A stretch of DNA of 64,000 nt from an uncultured Anaerolineae bacterium (GCA_937943625.1 CALEAD010000008.1:19245-83244); one strand, 5' to 3'. Counted from the stretch's first letter, positions 18,197 to 26,745 are shown. Translations and numbers: made by a program. Notes: generated by a model from the letters alone, not told the origin.

Positions 18197-18262
18197 TGTG
18201 GACCGCAGACCGCAGACAGGGGTCAGCCGTCGGCAGTCGGCGGTCATTTTCAAGGAAGGGCA
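18197..18262 (+). repeat. Half R1 element supplying the ribosome binding site of the 18266 gene
   Basis: GGACCGCAGACCGCAGAC is followed by GTCGGCAGTCGGCGGTCATT and TTCAAGGAAGGG; the ATG at 18266 comes directly after. The AAGGAAGGG end serves as Shine-Dalgarno. Confidence 0.7.
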
Positions 18263-18265
18263 GCT

Positions 18266-20077
18266 ATGCAGAAGAAGATGCGGTACGTGTGTTTGCTAGG
18301 GGTGCTGGTGATGATGGGGCTGCTGTTGGGGGGAAACGGCCGTTTTCTGGCTGCCCAAGCGGAAGCGCCCACGCAACTTTTCATTACCGCCACCAACGCT
18401 GGCAGCCCTCCTACGCTGGAGTTGCAAGCCTATGGCATCACTCCTCAAGGGGAGCCGCTGAACTTTAGCGGACAAACGCTTACCCTCAAGCACAACAACC
18501 TGCCCGTGATCGGGTATGAATTTGGCGGCCTCAAAGAAGTCGGCGTCTTTACCGTCTTTCTCATAGACATCCCAGAGGGTGTCAGTGGGCAATTTGAGGC
18601 TATTCAGCAGGCAATTCGCCAATATGCTTCTCCACCTGTCATGAAGGAGCAGGTAGATGCCATAGCCATTTACGAGGTGGGCACGCGCGATGCCCGTGTC
18701 TTGCTGCCCCCTGACCGCTTTTACAACAGCGTCATCAATTTTTTCAGCAATCAGCTTGCCCTCTCCACCGGCGCAACCGCCCTCATAGACAGCGCCGTGA
18801 ACCTGCTGACGCAAATCCCGGCGCTCAAACCAGACCCCGCTATGGCTGCGGCGCTGGTTATTATTTCTGATGGCACAGACGCAGTCAGCACGCAGTTCCG
18901 CGCCGCTGATGTGGCCGCACGCGCCAATGAGCTGGGCATTCCGGTGCACACTGTCTGGCTGACGAACCAGCAGCTTTCATCAGTTGGGCAACAGCAGGGG
19001 CAGGATTATTTAATCCAGGTAGCCAGTCGCGCGCGGGGTCTGGCGGTGAAAATGGAGAATCCCACCGATTGGGCGATTATCTGGAACCGCATCGCCAGCT
19101 TTCGCAATCAAAATATCATCCGTTATCAGGTGGCGGAGCTGCAAGGGGGAACGTTTCCCGTTGAGTTGGGATTGGTAGACCGGCCAGAAGCAACGGCCGT
19201 TGCCCAAATCACCGTTCCCGGTAACATGCCTAGCATCCAGTTTGACCTGCCGCCCGAAAGCCGCACCATTGCGCTGCCCAACCTGAATACGGCCGTGCGC
19301 TTGCGCTTTCGCACCACCGTGCGTTGGCTGGATGGCGTAGAGCGCAGCCTGAGCGCCGCGCAGTTGGTGGTGAACGGTGTGCCGCAAGAAGTGGCCGCAG
19401 CCGAAGTGAGCGACTTTACGATTGAATTGACAAACCTGGGCTATGGCGCCAATACGCTGCAAATGGCAGTGCTGGACAACCAGGGAATGCGCGCGACCAG
19501 TCCGGTGATAACGCTGCAAGTAAGCCAGGGGCGGCGCGCCATTCCCCCAAAGCTAGAGGCCGGGGGTGGCATTGTGCAAACCCTGGCGCGCGTCGTCGTG
19601 GTGCTGCTCATTCTGATCGTCTTGCTGGTTGGCTTCTTCTTTCTCTGGCGACAGGGTTTGCTCAAGTCGCTGCCCAATCTGCTGCCGAAGGGTGGCCGGC
19701 GACGTAAGCGCCTGGAGGTGCCGGCATCGTATGAGCCAGGCGCAGGGGTGGATCTGGATGATGGGCCGCGCGTGCTGGCGCGCCTGGTGGTGTTGGATGC
19801 GGTTTCACAAATGCCGCCAGAAATGCCGCTCATTGGCGTGCGCGTGAAGCTCGGCCGTTCGCCGCAGCAGGCAGATATTGCTTTTGAGCACGATTTGACC
19901 GTCTCGCGCCTTCATGCCACCATGATGCTGGAAGGCACGACTTACCGCATTTTTGATGAGGGCAGCACCAGCGGTACGTGGGTGAATGAGCAGCAGGTGC
20001 CGGAATATGGCATCCAGTTGATGGATGGGGATGAGATTCACCTGGGCGCAGTGCATTTGCGGTTTTATCAGCCATAA
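18266..20077 (+). CDS. Membrane-anchored vWA-FHA protein (second of a divergent pair)
   Basis: 603 residues in the same order as the neighbour: signal peptide (1-30), vWA-like domain (about 70-270, with VIISDGTD), an Ig-like region (320-420), membrane helix about 433-463, basic linker GRRRKR, and FHA domain (about 520-600; VKLGRSPQQADIAF, SRLHATM, DEGSTSGTWVN). The expected MIDAS DxSxS is DIPEG, so metal binding is doubtful. The pair could sense or organise phosphorylated partners at the membrane; no kinase gene is adjacent. The start follows an R1-derived AAGGAAGGG. Confidence 0.88.
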   Translation: MQKKMRYVCLLGVLVMMGLLLGGNGRFLAAQAEAPTQLFITATNAGSPPTLELQAYGITPQGEPLNFSGQTLTLKHNNLPVIGYEFGGLKEVGVFTVFLIDIPEGVSGQFEAIQQAIRQYASPPVMKEQVDAIAIYEVGTRDARVLLPPDRFYNSVINFFSNQLALSTGATALIDSAVNLLTQIPALKPDPAMAAALVIISDGTDAVSTQFRAADVAARANELGIPVHTVWLTNQQLSSVGQQQGQDYLIQVASRARGLAVKMENPTDWAIIWNRIASFRNQNIIRYQVAELQGGTFPVELGLVDRPEATAVAQITVPGNMPSIQFDLPPESRTIALPNLNTAVRLRFRTTVRWLDGVERSLSAAQLVVNGVPQEVAAAEVSDFTIELTNLGYGANTLQMAVLDNQGMRATSPVITLQVSQGRRAIPPKLEAGGGIVQTLARVVVVLLILIVLLVGFFFLWRQGLLKSLPNLLPKGGRRRKRLEVPASYEPGAGVDLDDGPRVLARLVVLDAVSQMPPEMPLIGVRVKLGRSPQQADIAFEHDLTVSRLHATMMLEGTTYRIFDEGSTSGTWVNEQQVPEYGIQLMDGDEIHLGAVHLRFYQP

Positions 20078-20103
20078 GATAGGTGGACAGCGGAGAGTGA
20101 AAA

Positions 20104-20598
20104 GTGGAGAGTGTGAGGTTTCCGGAACATCTGCTGGAGCCGCCGCTGGCCGGGCCAACAGGGCTGACACTGCGCCTGGCAACGGCCGTTGACGGTGAAA
20201 CATTGCGCCTGAACCTGTATGCACACAAAACGACCATTGCCTTCTGGCGTCACTTTAAGCAGGTATTGGCCTGGCAAGAGGATGGACGCGCCGTCTGGCT
20301 GCTGGCGGAGCAGGGAGGGCGCACAGTGGGTTGCGGTGAACTGCTCATCTACCCCCACGGCACAGAACTGGCAAATATCTTTGTGGTTGCTGCCCATCGC
20401 GGGCGCGGCGTGGGTACGACGCTGCTGATTGCGCTGCTGCGGCTGGCGCGTTACCTGGGAGAAACGGCCGTAGAAATTGGCGTTACGCCAGACAACACCC
20501 GCGCCCGCCGCCTGTATGAGCGGCTGGGCTTTGGCGAAGAGCGCACCATTCAGTTGCCCACAGGGGAAACGGCCGTGATTTTGCGGCGAAGCCTTTAG
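20104..20598 (+). CDS. GNAT family N-acetyltransferase
   Basis: 164 residues. The acetyl-CoA binding loop is recognisable as VAAHRGRGVGTTLLIALL and the C-terminal NTRARRLYERLGFGEE is typical of the superfamily. Start GTG at 20104 is the first that includes the conserved N-terminus; GGAGAG upstream could be its ribosome binding site, and a second GTG at 20113 is possible. Substrate unknown. It is 26 nt after the vWA-FHA gene and may be cotranscribed with it. Confidence 0.78.
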   Translation: MESVRFPEHLLEPPLAGPTGLTLRLATAVDGETLRLNLYAHKTTIAFWRHFKQVLAWQEDGRAVWLLAEQGGRTVGCGELLIYPHGTELANIFVVAAHRGRGVGTTLLIALLRLARYLGETAVEIGVTPDNTRARRLYERLGFGEERTIQLPTGETAVILRRSL

Positions 20599-20653
20599 TA
20601 GGGCAAAGGGCAAACATCTCTCCACGAGCCACTCCCCACCAGCCACCATCCCC

Positions 20654-21262
20654 ATGATCCCCTTCCTCACCACTCGCCGCAGCATCCGCCGCTATGCGCC
20701 AGACCCCATCCCAGATGCGCTGATCAGCGAACTGTTGACAGCCGCTATCTGGGCACCCTCGGCGCACAACCGCCAGCCGTGGCGCTTTGCTATTGTGCGC
20801 GGCGCAGTGACCAGGGCACGTCTGGCGCACGCCCTGGGGCAAAAGCTGCGTGCCGACCTGACGGCCGACGGTGCGTCAGCCGACCTGATCGAAAAAGAGG
20901 TGACACGTTCCTATCAGCGCATCACGGCCGCGCCGCTGCTTATTCTGCTCTGCCTCAGCATGGCAGACATGGACAGCTACCCAGACGCCGCACGTCAGCA
21001 AAACGAGTGGCTGATGGCGGTGCAGAGCACCGCCATGGCGGGGCAGAATCTGCTGCTGGCTGCGCACGCCCTGGGGCTGGGCGCCTGCTGGATGTGTGCA
21101 CCGCTCTTTGCCCCAGAGGCGGCGCGCCAGGCCTTGAATCTGCCTGCCGACTGGCAGCCGCAGGCGCTGATTACGCTGGGCTATCCAGCCGAAACGCGGC
21201 AAAAAACGCGCCGCCCGCTGCAAGCCTGCACGCTCTTTGTAGACCAGGCGGATGAGGACTGA
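20654..21262 (+). CDS. Nitroreductase family protein
   Basis: 202 residues, predicted FMN-dependent oxidoreductase. N-terminal TTRRSIRRYAPDPIPDAL and WAPSAHNRQPWRF are the FMN-binding landmarks, and the later GLGACWMCAPLF is a family block. The sequence resembles the branch that includes the F420-ligase-associated nitroreductases (FbiB C-domain), but no F420 gene is nearby. Little spacing to the neighbours suggests an operon with 20104 and 21293. Confidence 0.82.
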   Translation: MIPFLTTRRSIRRYAPDPIPDALISELLTAAIWAPSAHNRQPWRFAIVRGAVTRARLAHALGQKLRADLTADGASADLIEKEVTRSYQRITAAPLLILLCLSMADMDSYPDAARQQNEWLMAVQSTAMAGQNLLLAAHALGLGACWMCAPLFAPEAARQALNLPADWQPQALITLGYPAETRQKTRRPLQACTLFVDQADED

Positions 21263-21292
21263 GTCACAGGAGACTCCAGTAAGAGGTGACCA

Positions 21293-21598
21293 ATGGGTTT
21301 TTGGCAGAAGCTATTTGGCAGCAAAGAAAAGCCATATGTGGATGAAACGGGCATCTATTTCTATGCGCGCTGTGACCATTGTGGCACGATTGTGCGCGTG
21401 CGCGCCAACAGGCAAAGCAACCTGAGCCGGAATAACGGAGGGTTTGTCTGGCATAAGACGATTGTGGACAACCGCTGCTTTCGCCGGATGCAGGCAGTAG
21501 TGCATTTCGACGGCCGTTACGCCATCACCAGCACCGAACTTAGCGGCGGCGTGTTTGTAACGGAAGAGGAATACAAGGCGCAGCGCGGCGAAGCGTAA
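21293..21598 (+). CDS. Small CxxC-containing protein of unknown function
   Basis: 101 residues, soluble. CDHCGTIVRVR near residue 28 is half of a possible zinc site; only one further Cys (residue 61) is present, so metal binding would need dimerisation or His ligands. GAGGTGACCAATG provides the start. No family recognised. It follows the nitroreductase gene by 30 nt and converges with the homoserine dehydrogenase gene, with a small GGCGGT/ACCGCC hairpin (21599-21613) between them. Confidence 0.65.
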   Translation: MGFWQKLFGSKEKPYVDETGIYFYARCDHCGTIVRVRANRQSNLSRNNGGFVWHKTIVDNRCFRRMQAVVHFDGRYAITSTELSGGVFVTEEEYKAQRGEA

Positions 21599-21618
21599 GG
21601 CGGTCGCACCGCCAGGGC

Positions 21619-22692
21619 TCATACCGTTTCGCGCACCAGGTCGAGGATGTCCCCCAGGACGCCAGCAGCCGTCATCTCTACGCCGGCCCCTTTGCCGCCA
21701 ATGAGCAGGGGTTCGTCGTCATATAGGTGGCTGCGGAAGCTGATGTACTTCAGGTTGGCCAGAGGGCTGGTGGCCGGTAGCGCTTGCAGGCTGACAGACC
21801 CACCTGCCGCAGAGACGTGCGCCACGTAGCGCAGTACCTGATTTTGGGCAACGGCCGTTTGCACCCGCGCCCCGATTCCTTCATCCAGTTCCGGCAGCCG
21901 CTGCATAAACGCTGCCACGGAAAGGTTGGCCATGCTGACCGGGTAGAGCGATTCCACGCGAATATCGGCAGCTTCCAGGGGCCAACCGGCCATGCGCGCC
22001 AGAATCAAAATCTTGCGCATTACGTCTTGCCCGCCCAGGTCGTCGCGTGGGTCTGGTTCGGTATAGCCCAACCCTTTTGCCGCGCTCACCGCCTGGGAGA
22101 AGGGCACACCCCTGTCTAGCTGCTGACAAATGAAGCCGAGCGAGCCGCTGAGCTGGCCGCTAATTTCCCATATCGAGTCGTTCACGTCCAACAGGTAGCG
22201 CAGGGTGGCAATGACAGGTTGCCCGCCGCCAACCGTGGATTCGTGGCGCAGGCGTGGATGATGAAAGAACTGTTGTGCCGTCGCCCAGGGGCCGGCCAGC
22301 GGTTTTTTGTTGGCCAGCACCACGCGCTCGCCCTGGGCCAGCGCCTCGTTAAGGAGCGGTTCCATGCCCGCGCTGGCTGTCACGTCCACGACGATGAGCG
22401 GCCGGGCATTGCTTTGCCGTGCCAGTTGCAGCAGTGCCAGGTCAGACGGCCGTGTGCCACCCGGCTCATCCAGCGGTTGCCCCGCTCGTTTGCGTGCCAC
22501 AATCTCTTTTAGCTGCGCATCGCTCAGCCCGGCGGCGGCAAAGGCGTAGCTCTGGCTATCGGCTACGCCGACGATGTGTAGCTGGCACTGATTACGCGCG
22601 GCAATGGCAGAACGGCCGTTGACCACTTGCTGCAACAAAGCCTGGCCGACGCCCCCTGCGCCAAACAAGAAGACGGATACCTGTTTCATCAT
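21619..22692 (-). CDS. hom: Homoserine dehydrogenase
   Basis: 357 residues; reduces aspartate semialdehyde to homoserine for threonine and methionine synthesis. The N-terminal LFGAGGVGQALLQQVV is the nucleotide-binding glycine loop; ANKKPLAGP is the conserved family segment; GLGYTEPDPRDDLGGQDVMR contains the catalytic Lys/Asp region and is diagnostic. It has no aspartokinase part and no C-terminal ACT domain, so direct threonine feedback is unlikely. Two ATG codons (22692, 22689) are equivalent candidates. A hairpin-rich leader lies upstream. Confidence 0.92.
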   Translation of the reverse strand: MMKQVSVFLFGAGGVGQALLQQVVNGRSAIAARNQCQLHIVGVADSQSYAFAAAGLSDAQLKEIVARKRAGQPLDEPGGTRPSDLALLQLARQSNARPLIVVDVTASAGMEPLLNEALAQGERVVLANKKPLAGPWATAQQFFHHPRLRHESTVGGGQPVIATLRYLLDVNDSIWEISGQLSGSLGFICQQLDRGVPFSQAVSAAKGLGYTEPDPRDDLGGQDVMRKILILARMAGWPLEAADIRVESLYPVSMANLSVAAFMQRLPELDEGIGARVQTAVAQNQVLRYVAHVSAAGGSVSLQALPATSPLANLKYISFRSHLYDDEPLLIGGKGAGVEMTAAGVLGDILDLVRETV

Positions 22693-22707
22693 AAACCCCT
22701 AGAAACA

Positions 22708-22785
22708 CAAAAGCCCTGTCCAAAAACAGGGCTTTTGCTTTGCACCGTAGCACTTATGCACTCACCGGAGGTAGTGCTACGGTGC
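22708..22785 (-). promoter_or_regulatory. Possible transcription attenuator in the hom leader
   Basis: On the minus strand a perfect 13-bp hairpin (arms 22773-22785 and 22742-22754, GCACCGTAGCACT type) is followed by a perfect 12-bp hairpin (arms 22726-22737 and 22708-22719, CAAAAGCCCTGT) whose 3' side ends CTTTTGTGTTTCT. The second hairpin is terminator-like yet sits only 16 nt before the hom start, the position expected for an attenuator. The first hairpin overlaps a leader mini-ORF at 22754-22807. Confidence 0.5.
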
Positions 22786-22807
22786 GTTTAGGTAAATAAC
22801 TAGACAC
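22754..22807 (-). CDS. Putative 17-residue leader peptide upstream of hom
   Basis: GTG at 22807 lies 7 nt after AAAGGAGG (22815-22822), an excellent ribosome binding site with no other use. It encodes MSSYLPKRTVALPPVSA and stops inside the first leader hairpin. Only one Thr and no Met beyond the start, so a classic threonine or methionine attenuation codon run is absent. Real translation is unproven. Confidence 0.4.
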   Translation of the reverse strand: MSSYLPKRTVALPPVSA

Positions 22808-22928
22808 AGCACCACCTCCTTTCCTTTATAAGATGGCTGTTGCAGCGTTGGCTGCGGATCAATGAATAATGGCGACATTATGGCATACTCCCCGTGCCGT
22901 GTCAACCGTTTCTCATGCTGGGCCAGCA

Positions 22929-23007
22929 ATGCTAAATTTGAAACAATGGGGGTGGACAGGCCGGCGCGGAAGAGTTCGTAGTGCCCGCTTTAGCGGGCAC
23001 TACGAAC
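22929..23007. repeat. R3 element (copy a)
   Basis: GCTAAATTTGAAACAATGGG, a GGTGGACAGG stretch, then a perfect 16-bp hairpin (GTTCGTAGTGCCCGCT, 22974-22989, with AGCGGGCACTACGAAC, 22992-23007). A diverged copy with the same left part is at 40330. Confidence 0.75.
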
Positions 23008-23105
23008 GGACCGCAGACGGTCGCCGGCAGCTCCCTATCACTGGCAAAATCGCAGTCAGCGGTCTGCCGTTAGCGGTCGGCGATCAAAAAAATTGGAAAG
23101 CATCT
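23008..23105. repeat. R1 element (copy c), abutting R3
   Basis: GGACCGCAGACGGTCGCC, CCCTATCACTGGCAAAATCGC and GGTCTGCCGTTAGCGGTC follow R3 without a gap. The CATCACTGGCAAAATCGC core is shared with the copies at 24485 and 59545. Confidence 0.65.
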
Positions 23106-23140
23106 CTGCCGCGTATCATGACCCATGCTTAGGAAATGTA

Positions 23141-24403
23141 TCAGCTTCGCTCTGCAGCCAGTTGCGCCAGCGCCGCCAGAACGCGGTCGGCCTCGGCGTA
23201 GGTGTTGTAATGCACGAAGCCAATGCGCACCAGTCCCCCCTTGTCCAGCAGCCCCAGGCGTTCCATCACGGCCACAGCGTAGTAATGGCCGTGCCAGACG
23301 TAGATGCCTTGCGCGCCTAGGCGGGTGGCGACTTCTTCTGGTGTGTATCCTGCCAGACTGATGGCAAAGGTGGGCGTGCGTTCGGCCAGCCGCTCCACAT
23401 CGGTGATGCCGTAGACTTTTAGCCCGGCAACGGCCGTTGCCCGGCGCAAAAAGTAGTCACTTAGCCCCATCTCATACGCCTTGATGCGCGCCATTGCCTG
23501 CACGAGCTGCTGCCGGCGCGTTTCGGCTGCCCCACTGATGGCGGCCAGGTAATTCACCGCTGCCGTGACTCCCGCCAGACTCTCAAAGCTCTGCGTACCT
23601 GTTTCCCATTTGCCTGCCGGTTTGGCCGGCGCCGGGCGTACTTTGTACGCCGGCAGCGCATCTAGCAGCTCATAACGGCCGTAGAGTGCCCCCACGTGCC
23701 CGCCGAAGAATTTGTATACCGAGGCGGCAAGAAAGTCGCAGTCGAGCGCCTGCACGTCAATCAGGTCATGTGGGGCATAATGCACGGCATCCACGTACAC
23801 CTGTGCGCCTGCGGCGTGGGCCATTTGCGCGGCACGCCGCACATCGGTGATAGTTCCGACAGCGTTCGAGGCGAACGAGATGGCCAGCAGGCGCGTGCGC
23901 GCATTCAGCAGGTCAGGCAGGGTGTCCAGCCGCAGGGTGCAATCCGTGGGGTCAAAGTCGAGCCAGCGCACCGTCACACCGCGGTCGGCCGCGGCCAGCC
24001 GCCAGGGGGAGATGTTGGCGTCGTGATCCAGGCGTGTGACGATGATTTCGTCGCCGGGTTGCCAGGTTTGGGCAATGGCGCGGCTGATGGCAAAGGTGAG
24101 GCTGGTCATGTTTTGGCCGAATATAATCTCTTCGGGGTTGCGCGCGTTGTACAGGTCGGCGATAGCGGCGCGCGCTGCCTGCACAATGGCGTCGGTGCGG
24201 ATGCTGGCGAGAAAGGGGCCGCCCTGGTTGCTGATGCCCAGGGTGAGTGCCTGGCTGATGGCGTCTATAACGCTTTGTGGCGTTTGCGTGCCGCCGGGGC
24301 CGTCCAGGTAAACGGCCGTCTGGCCGCTCACGATTTGCTGCAACGCGGGAAACTGCGCCCGCAGCGGCACAGGGTCTAGGGGGGGAGGGTAATTCGCTGT
24401 CAT
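23141..24403 (-). CDS. Class V aminotransferase, cysteine desulfurase-like (VC1184 subfamily)
   Basis: 420 residues, PLP enzyme. The PLP lysine is in LAASVYKFFGGHVGALYG, the block typical of the VC1184-type cysteine desulfurase-like subfamily rather than of IscS or SufS; IIVTRLDHDANISPW and YVDAVHYAPHDLID are further family landmarks. No Fe-S assembly genes are adjacent, so a role in cluster assembly cannot be assumed. The start ATG has no ribosome binding site but a TATAAT box just upstream suggests a leaderless mRNA. Confidence 0.85.
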   Translation of the reverse strand: MTANYPPPLDPVPLRAQFPALQQIVSGQTAVYLDGPGGTQTPQSVIDAISQALTLGISNQGGPFLASIRTDAIVQAARAAIADLYNARNPEEIIFGQNMTSLTFAISRAIAQTWQPGDEIIVTRLDHDANISPWRLAAADRGVTVRWLDFDPTDCTLRLDTLPDLLNARTRLLAISFASNAVGTITDVRRAAQMAHAAGAQVYVDAVHYAPHDLIDVQALDCDFLAASVYKFFGGHVGALYGRYELLDALPAYKVRPAPAKPAGKWETGTQSFESLAGVTAAVNYLAAISGAAETRRQQLVQAMARIKAYEMGLSDYFLRRATAVAGLKVYGITDVERLAERTPTFAISLAGYTPEEVATRLGAQGIYVWHGHYYAVAVMERLGLLDKGGLVRIGFVHYNTYAEADRVLAALAQLAAERS

Positions 24404-24410
24404 GCGCCAA

Positions 24411-24440
24411 ATTATACGGGTGGGGTTTCACCTGCGCCAA
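24411..24440 (-). promoter_or_regulatory. Promoter giving a nearly leaderless transcript
   Basis: On the minus strand TTGGCG (24440-24435) and TATAAT (24416-24411) are 18 nt apart. The expected start of transcription falls at or within a few bases of the ATG at 24403. Confidence 0.5.
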
Positions 24441-24484
24441 AGGATGATAGAATGGCGTGGCTGGGGCAAGGATGAGCGATTTGG

Positions 24485-24622
24485 GCATGGTTCATCTTTT
24501 CGGGAAAAGGTGCGTTACAAATTTTTGACCGCAGAGTGCCAACGGCAAACCGCCCATCACTGACAAAATTTCGGCGGGCCGTCGGCGGTCAGCGGTCAGC
24601 TGTCGGCGGTCATCTTGACAGG
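24485..24622. repeat. R1 element, full length (copy d)
   Basis: GCATGGTTCATCTTTTCGGG, GCGTTACAAATTTTTGACCGC, the core CCCATCACTGACAAAATTTC, and GTCGGCGGTCAGCGGTCAGC to CTTGACAGGAG. The right end AGGAG serves as ribosome binding site for the gene at 24631. Confidence 0.75.
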
Positions 24623-24630
24623 AGCAATAG

Positions 24631-25629
24631 ATGGAGCAAGCGCGCCAACAAGAAAACCTACTAAGCATTGTTGTGCCGGTTTACAATGAGGTAGACAATT
24701 TACGGCCGTTACTGCAAGAAATCAGTGCGGCCATGCGCAATCAGCCCTGGGCATATGAGGCGCTGTTTGTAGACGACGGCAGCGGCGATGGCAGCAGCGA
24801 ATTGCTGCGCGAGCTGGCTGCTGCCGACCCCCACGTGGTGGTGGTGCAATTTCGCCGCAATCATGGCCAAACGGCCGCTTTTGCCGCCGGCTTTGCCCAG
24901 GCGCGCGGTCAGCTCATTCTGACCATGGACGCCGACCGCCAAAATGACCCTGCCGACATCCCCGATTTGCTGGCGAAGTTGGCTGAAGGGTACGACGTGG
25001 TCAACGGCTGGCGCGTTAACCGCCAGGATGCCTTCCTGATGCGCAAAATTCCCTCGCTGGTTGCCAACCGCCTGATTGCGCACTTTTCCAAAGTGCCTCT
25101 GCACGACCGTGGCTGTTCGCTGCGCCTTTTCCGTGCCGAGGTTGTGCGTGAGCTGCACCTATATGGCGAACTGCACCGCTTCATCCCAGAAATGGTGCAC
25201 TTTGCCGGCTTCCGCATGGCCGAAGTGCCCGTCAATCACCGTGCGCGCGTGGCGGGGCAGGCCAAGTATGGCCTTTCGCGCACGTTCCGCGTGCTGGTAG
25301 ATTTGTTTACCATTCTGTTCTTGCACCGCTACGGCGACCGGCCAATGCACTTTTTTGGTGCATTGGGTATTCCCCTGGGGGGCACAGGCGGGCTGCTGCT
25401 GCTCTACCTGGGGTTGGGCAAAATTTGGGCCGGCATTGTGGGGGGTGTGGCTGGGTTTAATGCGGCGCGTATTGGCGAACGGCCGTTGCTCTCCCTGGGC
25501 ATCTTGCTCATCATTCTTGGCGTGCAATTTTTGGTGATGGGACTGCTGGCAGAGCTGCTGGTACGCACCTATTACGAAACGCAGGGCAAACCAGTGTACC
25601 ACATCAAGGAAATTATTCGCCAGCAATAG
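24631..25629 (+). CDS. Family 2 glycosyltransferase, polyprenyl-phosphate type, with two membrane helices
   Basis: 332 residues. GT2 fold with SIVVPVYNEVDNLRPLL at the N-terminus, LFVDDGSGDGS and the DXD-like MDADRQNDPADIP, then two C-terminal membrane helices (about 245-268 and 285-310). This is the layout of DPM1/GtrB-like enzymes that load a sugar onto a lipid carrier. ATG follows ACAGGAG. The sugar donor is unknown. The methylase gene begins 13 nt downstream, probably in one transcript. Confidence 0.88.
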   Translation: MEQARQQENLLSIVVPVYNEVDNLRPLLQEISAAMRNQPWAYEALFVDDGSGDGSSELLRELAAADPHVVVVQFRRNHGQTAAFAAGFAQARGQLILTMDADRQNDPADIPDLLAKLAEGYDVVNGWRVNRQDAFLMRKIPSLVANRLIAHFSKVPLHDRGCSLRLFRAEVVRELHLYGELHRFIPEMVHFAGFRMAEVPVNHRARVAGQAKYGLSRTFRVLVDLFTILFLHRYGDRPMHFFGALGIPLGGTGGLLLLYLGLGKIWAGIVGGVAGFNAARIGERPLLSLGILLIILGVQFLVMGLLAELLVRTYYETQGKPVYHIKEIIRQQ

Positions 25630-25642
25630 CCAGCCATTTCCC

Positions 25643-26593
25643 ATGCGTGAAGAACTCCCCCGCCTGGATACCCACCCTGAACTGCGCCAGCGCCTGCTAC
25701 CCTACTGCCGCCTGCAACCCGGCCGGGTGTGGCAAGACCCAATAGCCGGGCATCGCGTGGGCGTGCTCGATGCCACGGAAGCAACGGCCGTACACACACT
25801 AATGCAAGGGGCCAAAGCCACCCTATTGATTAACGATCCTCCCTACAACATGCGCGTGGGGCAGGCCGCCACTCCCCAATTGCCGCAGCTCGCGCTAGAC
25901 GAATACCTGACCTTTTCGCGCCGCTGGGTAGAAAACGCGCTGGCGGTCATCGCCACAGACGCCCACTTTTACGTCTGGCTGGGCGCCGACGTACGTAATC
26001 AGTTTCAGCCCCTGCCCGATTTTATGCTGCTGCTGCGCCAATATCCCGCCTTGCAGCCGCGCAACTTCATCACCCTGCGTAATCAGCGCGGCTACGGCAC
26101 GCCGCACAACTGGATGTGGCTGCGGCAGGAGCTGCTGCACTACATACACGGTCACCCTCCCTTCCAGGTGGTTTATACCGACATCCCCAAAATTTTGCGC
26201 GGTTACTACAAGCAGGTCAACGGGCAGCGGCGCGAAAATTTGGCGCGCAGCAAATCGGCCACCCTCCGCCCCGGCAATGTGTGGGTAGACGTGCAGCAGG
26301 TGTTTTACCGCATGAAGGAAAACGTGCCCGGCTGCTACGCGCAAAAGCCGCTGGCGGCCATCGAGCGCCTGGTTCACAGTAGCAGCCGGCCTGGCGACCT
26401 GCTGCTAGACCTGTTTGCGCACGCCGGCACAACGCTGTTGGCGGGTGAGCGGTTGGGGCGGCGCGTGTACACCTGTGACAATGACCCCGTGTTTGCCGAA
26501 ATTGCCATTCGCCGCCTGGAGCATTACCGCGCCACTGGCGAAACGGGCTGGCAGACGCGCACGCCGTTTCCTGAGGTGGATGTGGGGGTGTAG
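25643..26593 (+). CDS. Orphan DNA methyltransferase (adenine-N6 or cytosine-N4)
   Basis: 316 residues. Catalytic motif IV is INDPPYNM near residue 68; the AdoMet-binding motif I is at the C-terminal side (LDLFAHAGTTLLAGERLG, then YTCDND), the beta-type order of amino-methyltransferases. DPPY suits N6-adenine and some N4-cytosine enzymes. No restriction endonuclease gene is adjacent, so it looks like an orphan modification enzyme. The recognition sequence is unknown. It follows the glycosyltransferase by 13 nt. Confidence 0.85.
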   Translation: MREELPRLDTHPELRQRLLPYCRLQPGRVWQDPIAGHRVGVLDATEATAVHTLMQGAKATLLINDPPYNMRVGQAATPQLPQLALDEYLTFSRRWVENALAVIATDAHFYVWLGADVRNQFQPLPDFMLLLRQYPALQPRNFITLRNQRGYGTPHNWMWLRQELLHYIHGHPPFQVVYTDIPKILRGYYKQVNGQRRENLARSKSATLRPGNVWVDVQQVFYRMKENVPGCYAQKPLAAIERLVHSSSRPGDLLLDLFAHAGTTLLAGERLGRRVYTCDNDPVFAEIAIRRLEHYRATGETGWQTRTPFPEVDVGV

Positions 26594-26611
26594 AGACTGA
26601 AGGTTGTAGAT

Positions 26612-26745
26612 TGGGCATGGTGTAGATGCTCTTTACAAACCTGACAGCCGACTGCGGACAGCCGACTGCGATTTGTTTTCAGGCTGGCATTCTGCAGTCG
26701 GCCGTTGGCGGTCAGCAAAGCCTTAGGGCCGGCCGTGCCCAAGTT
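26612..26745. repeat. R1 element (copy e)
   Basis: GGGCATGGTGTAGATGCTCT, TTACAAACCTGACAGCCGAC, repeats of GACAGCCGACTGCG, and GCAGTCGGCCGTTGGCGGTC. More diverged than copies d and f. Confidence 0.6.

Noticed and set aside
20899..21255. Second-frame open stretches across the nitroreductase gene
   Set aside because: Arg/Gly/Ala-rich shadows of a GC-rich gene with clear FMN-binding motifs in the accepted frame.
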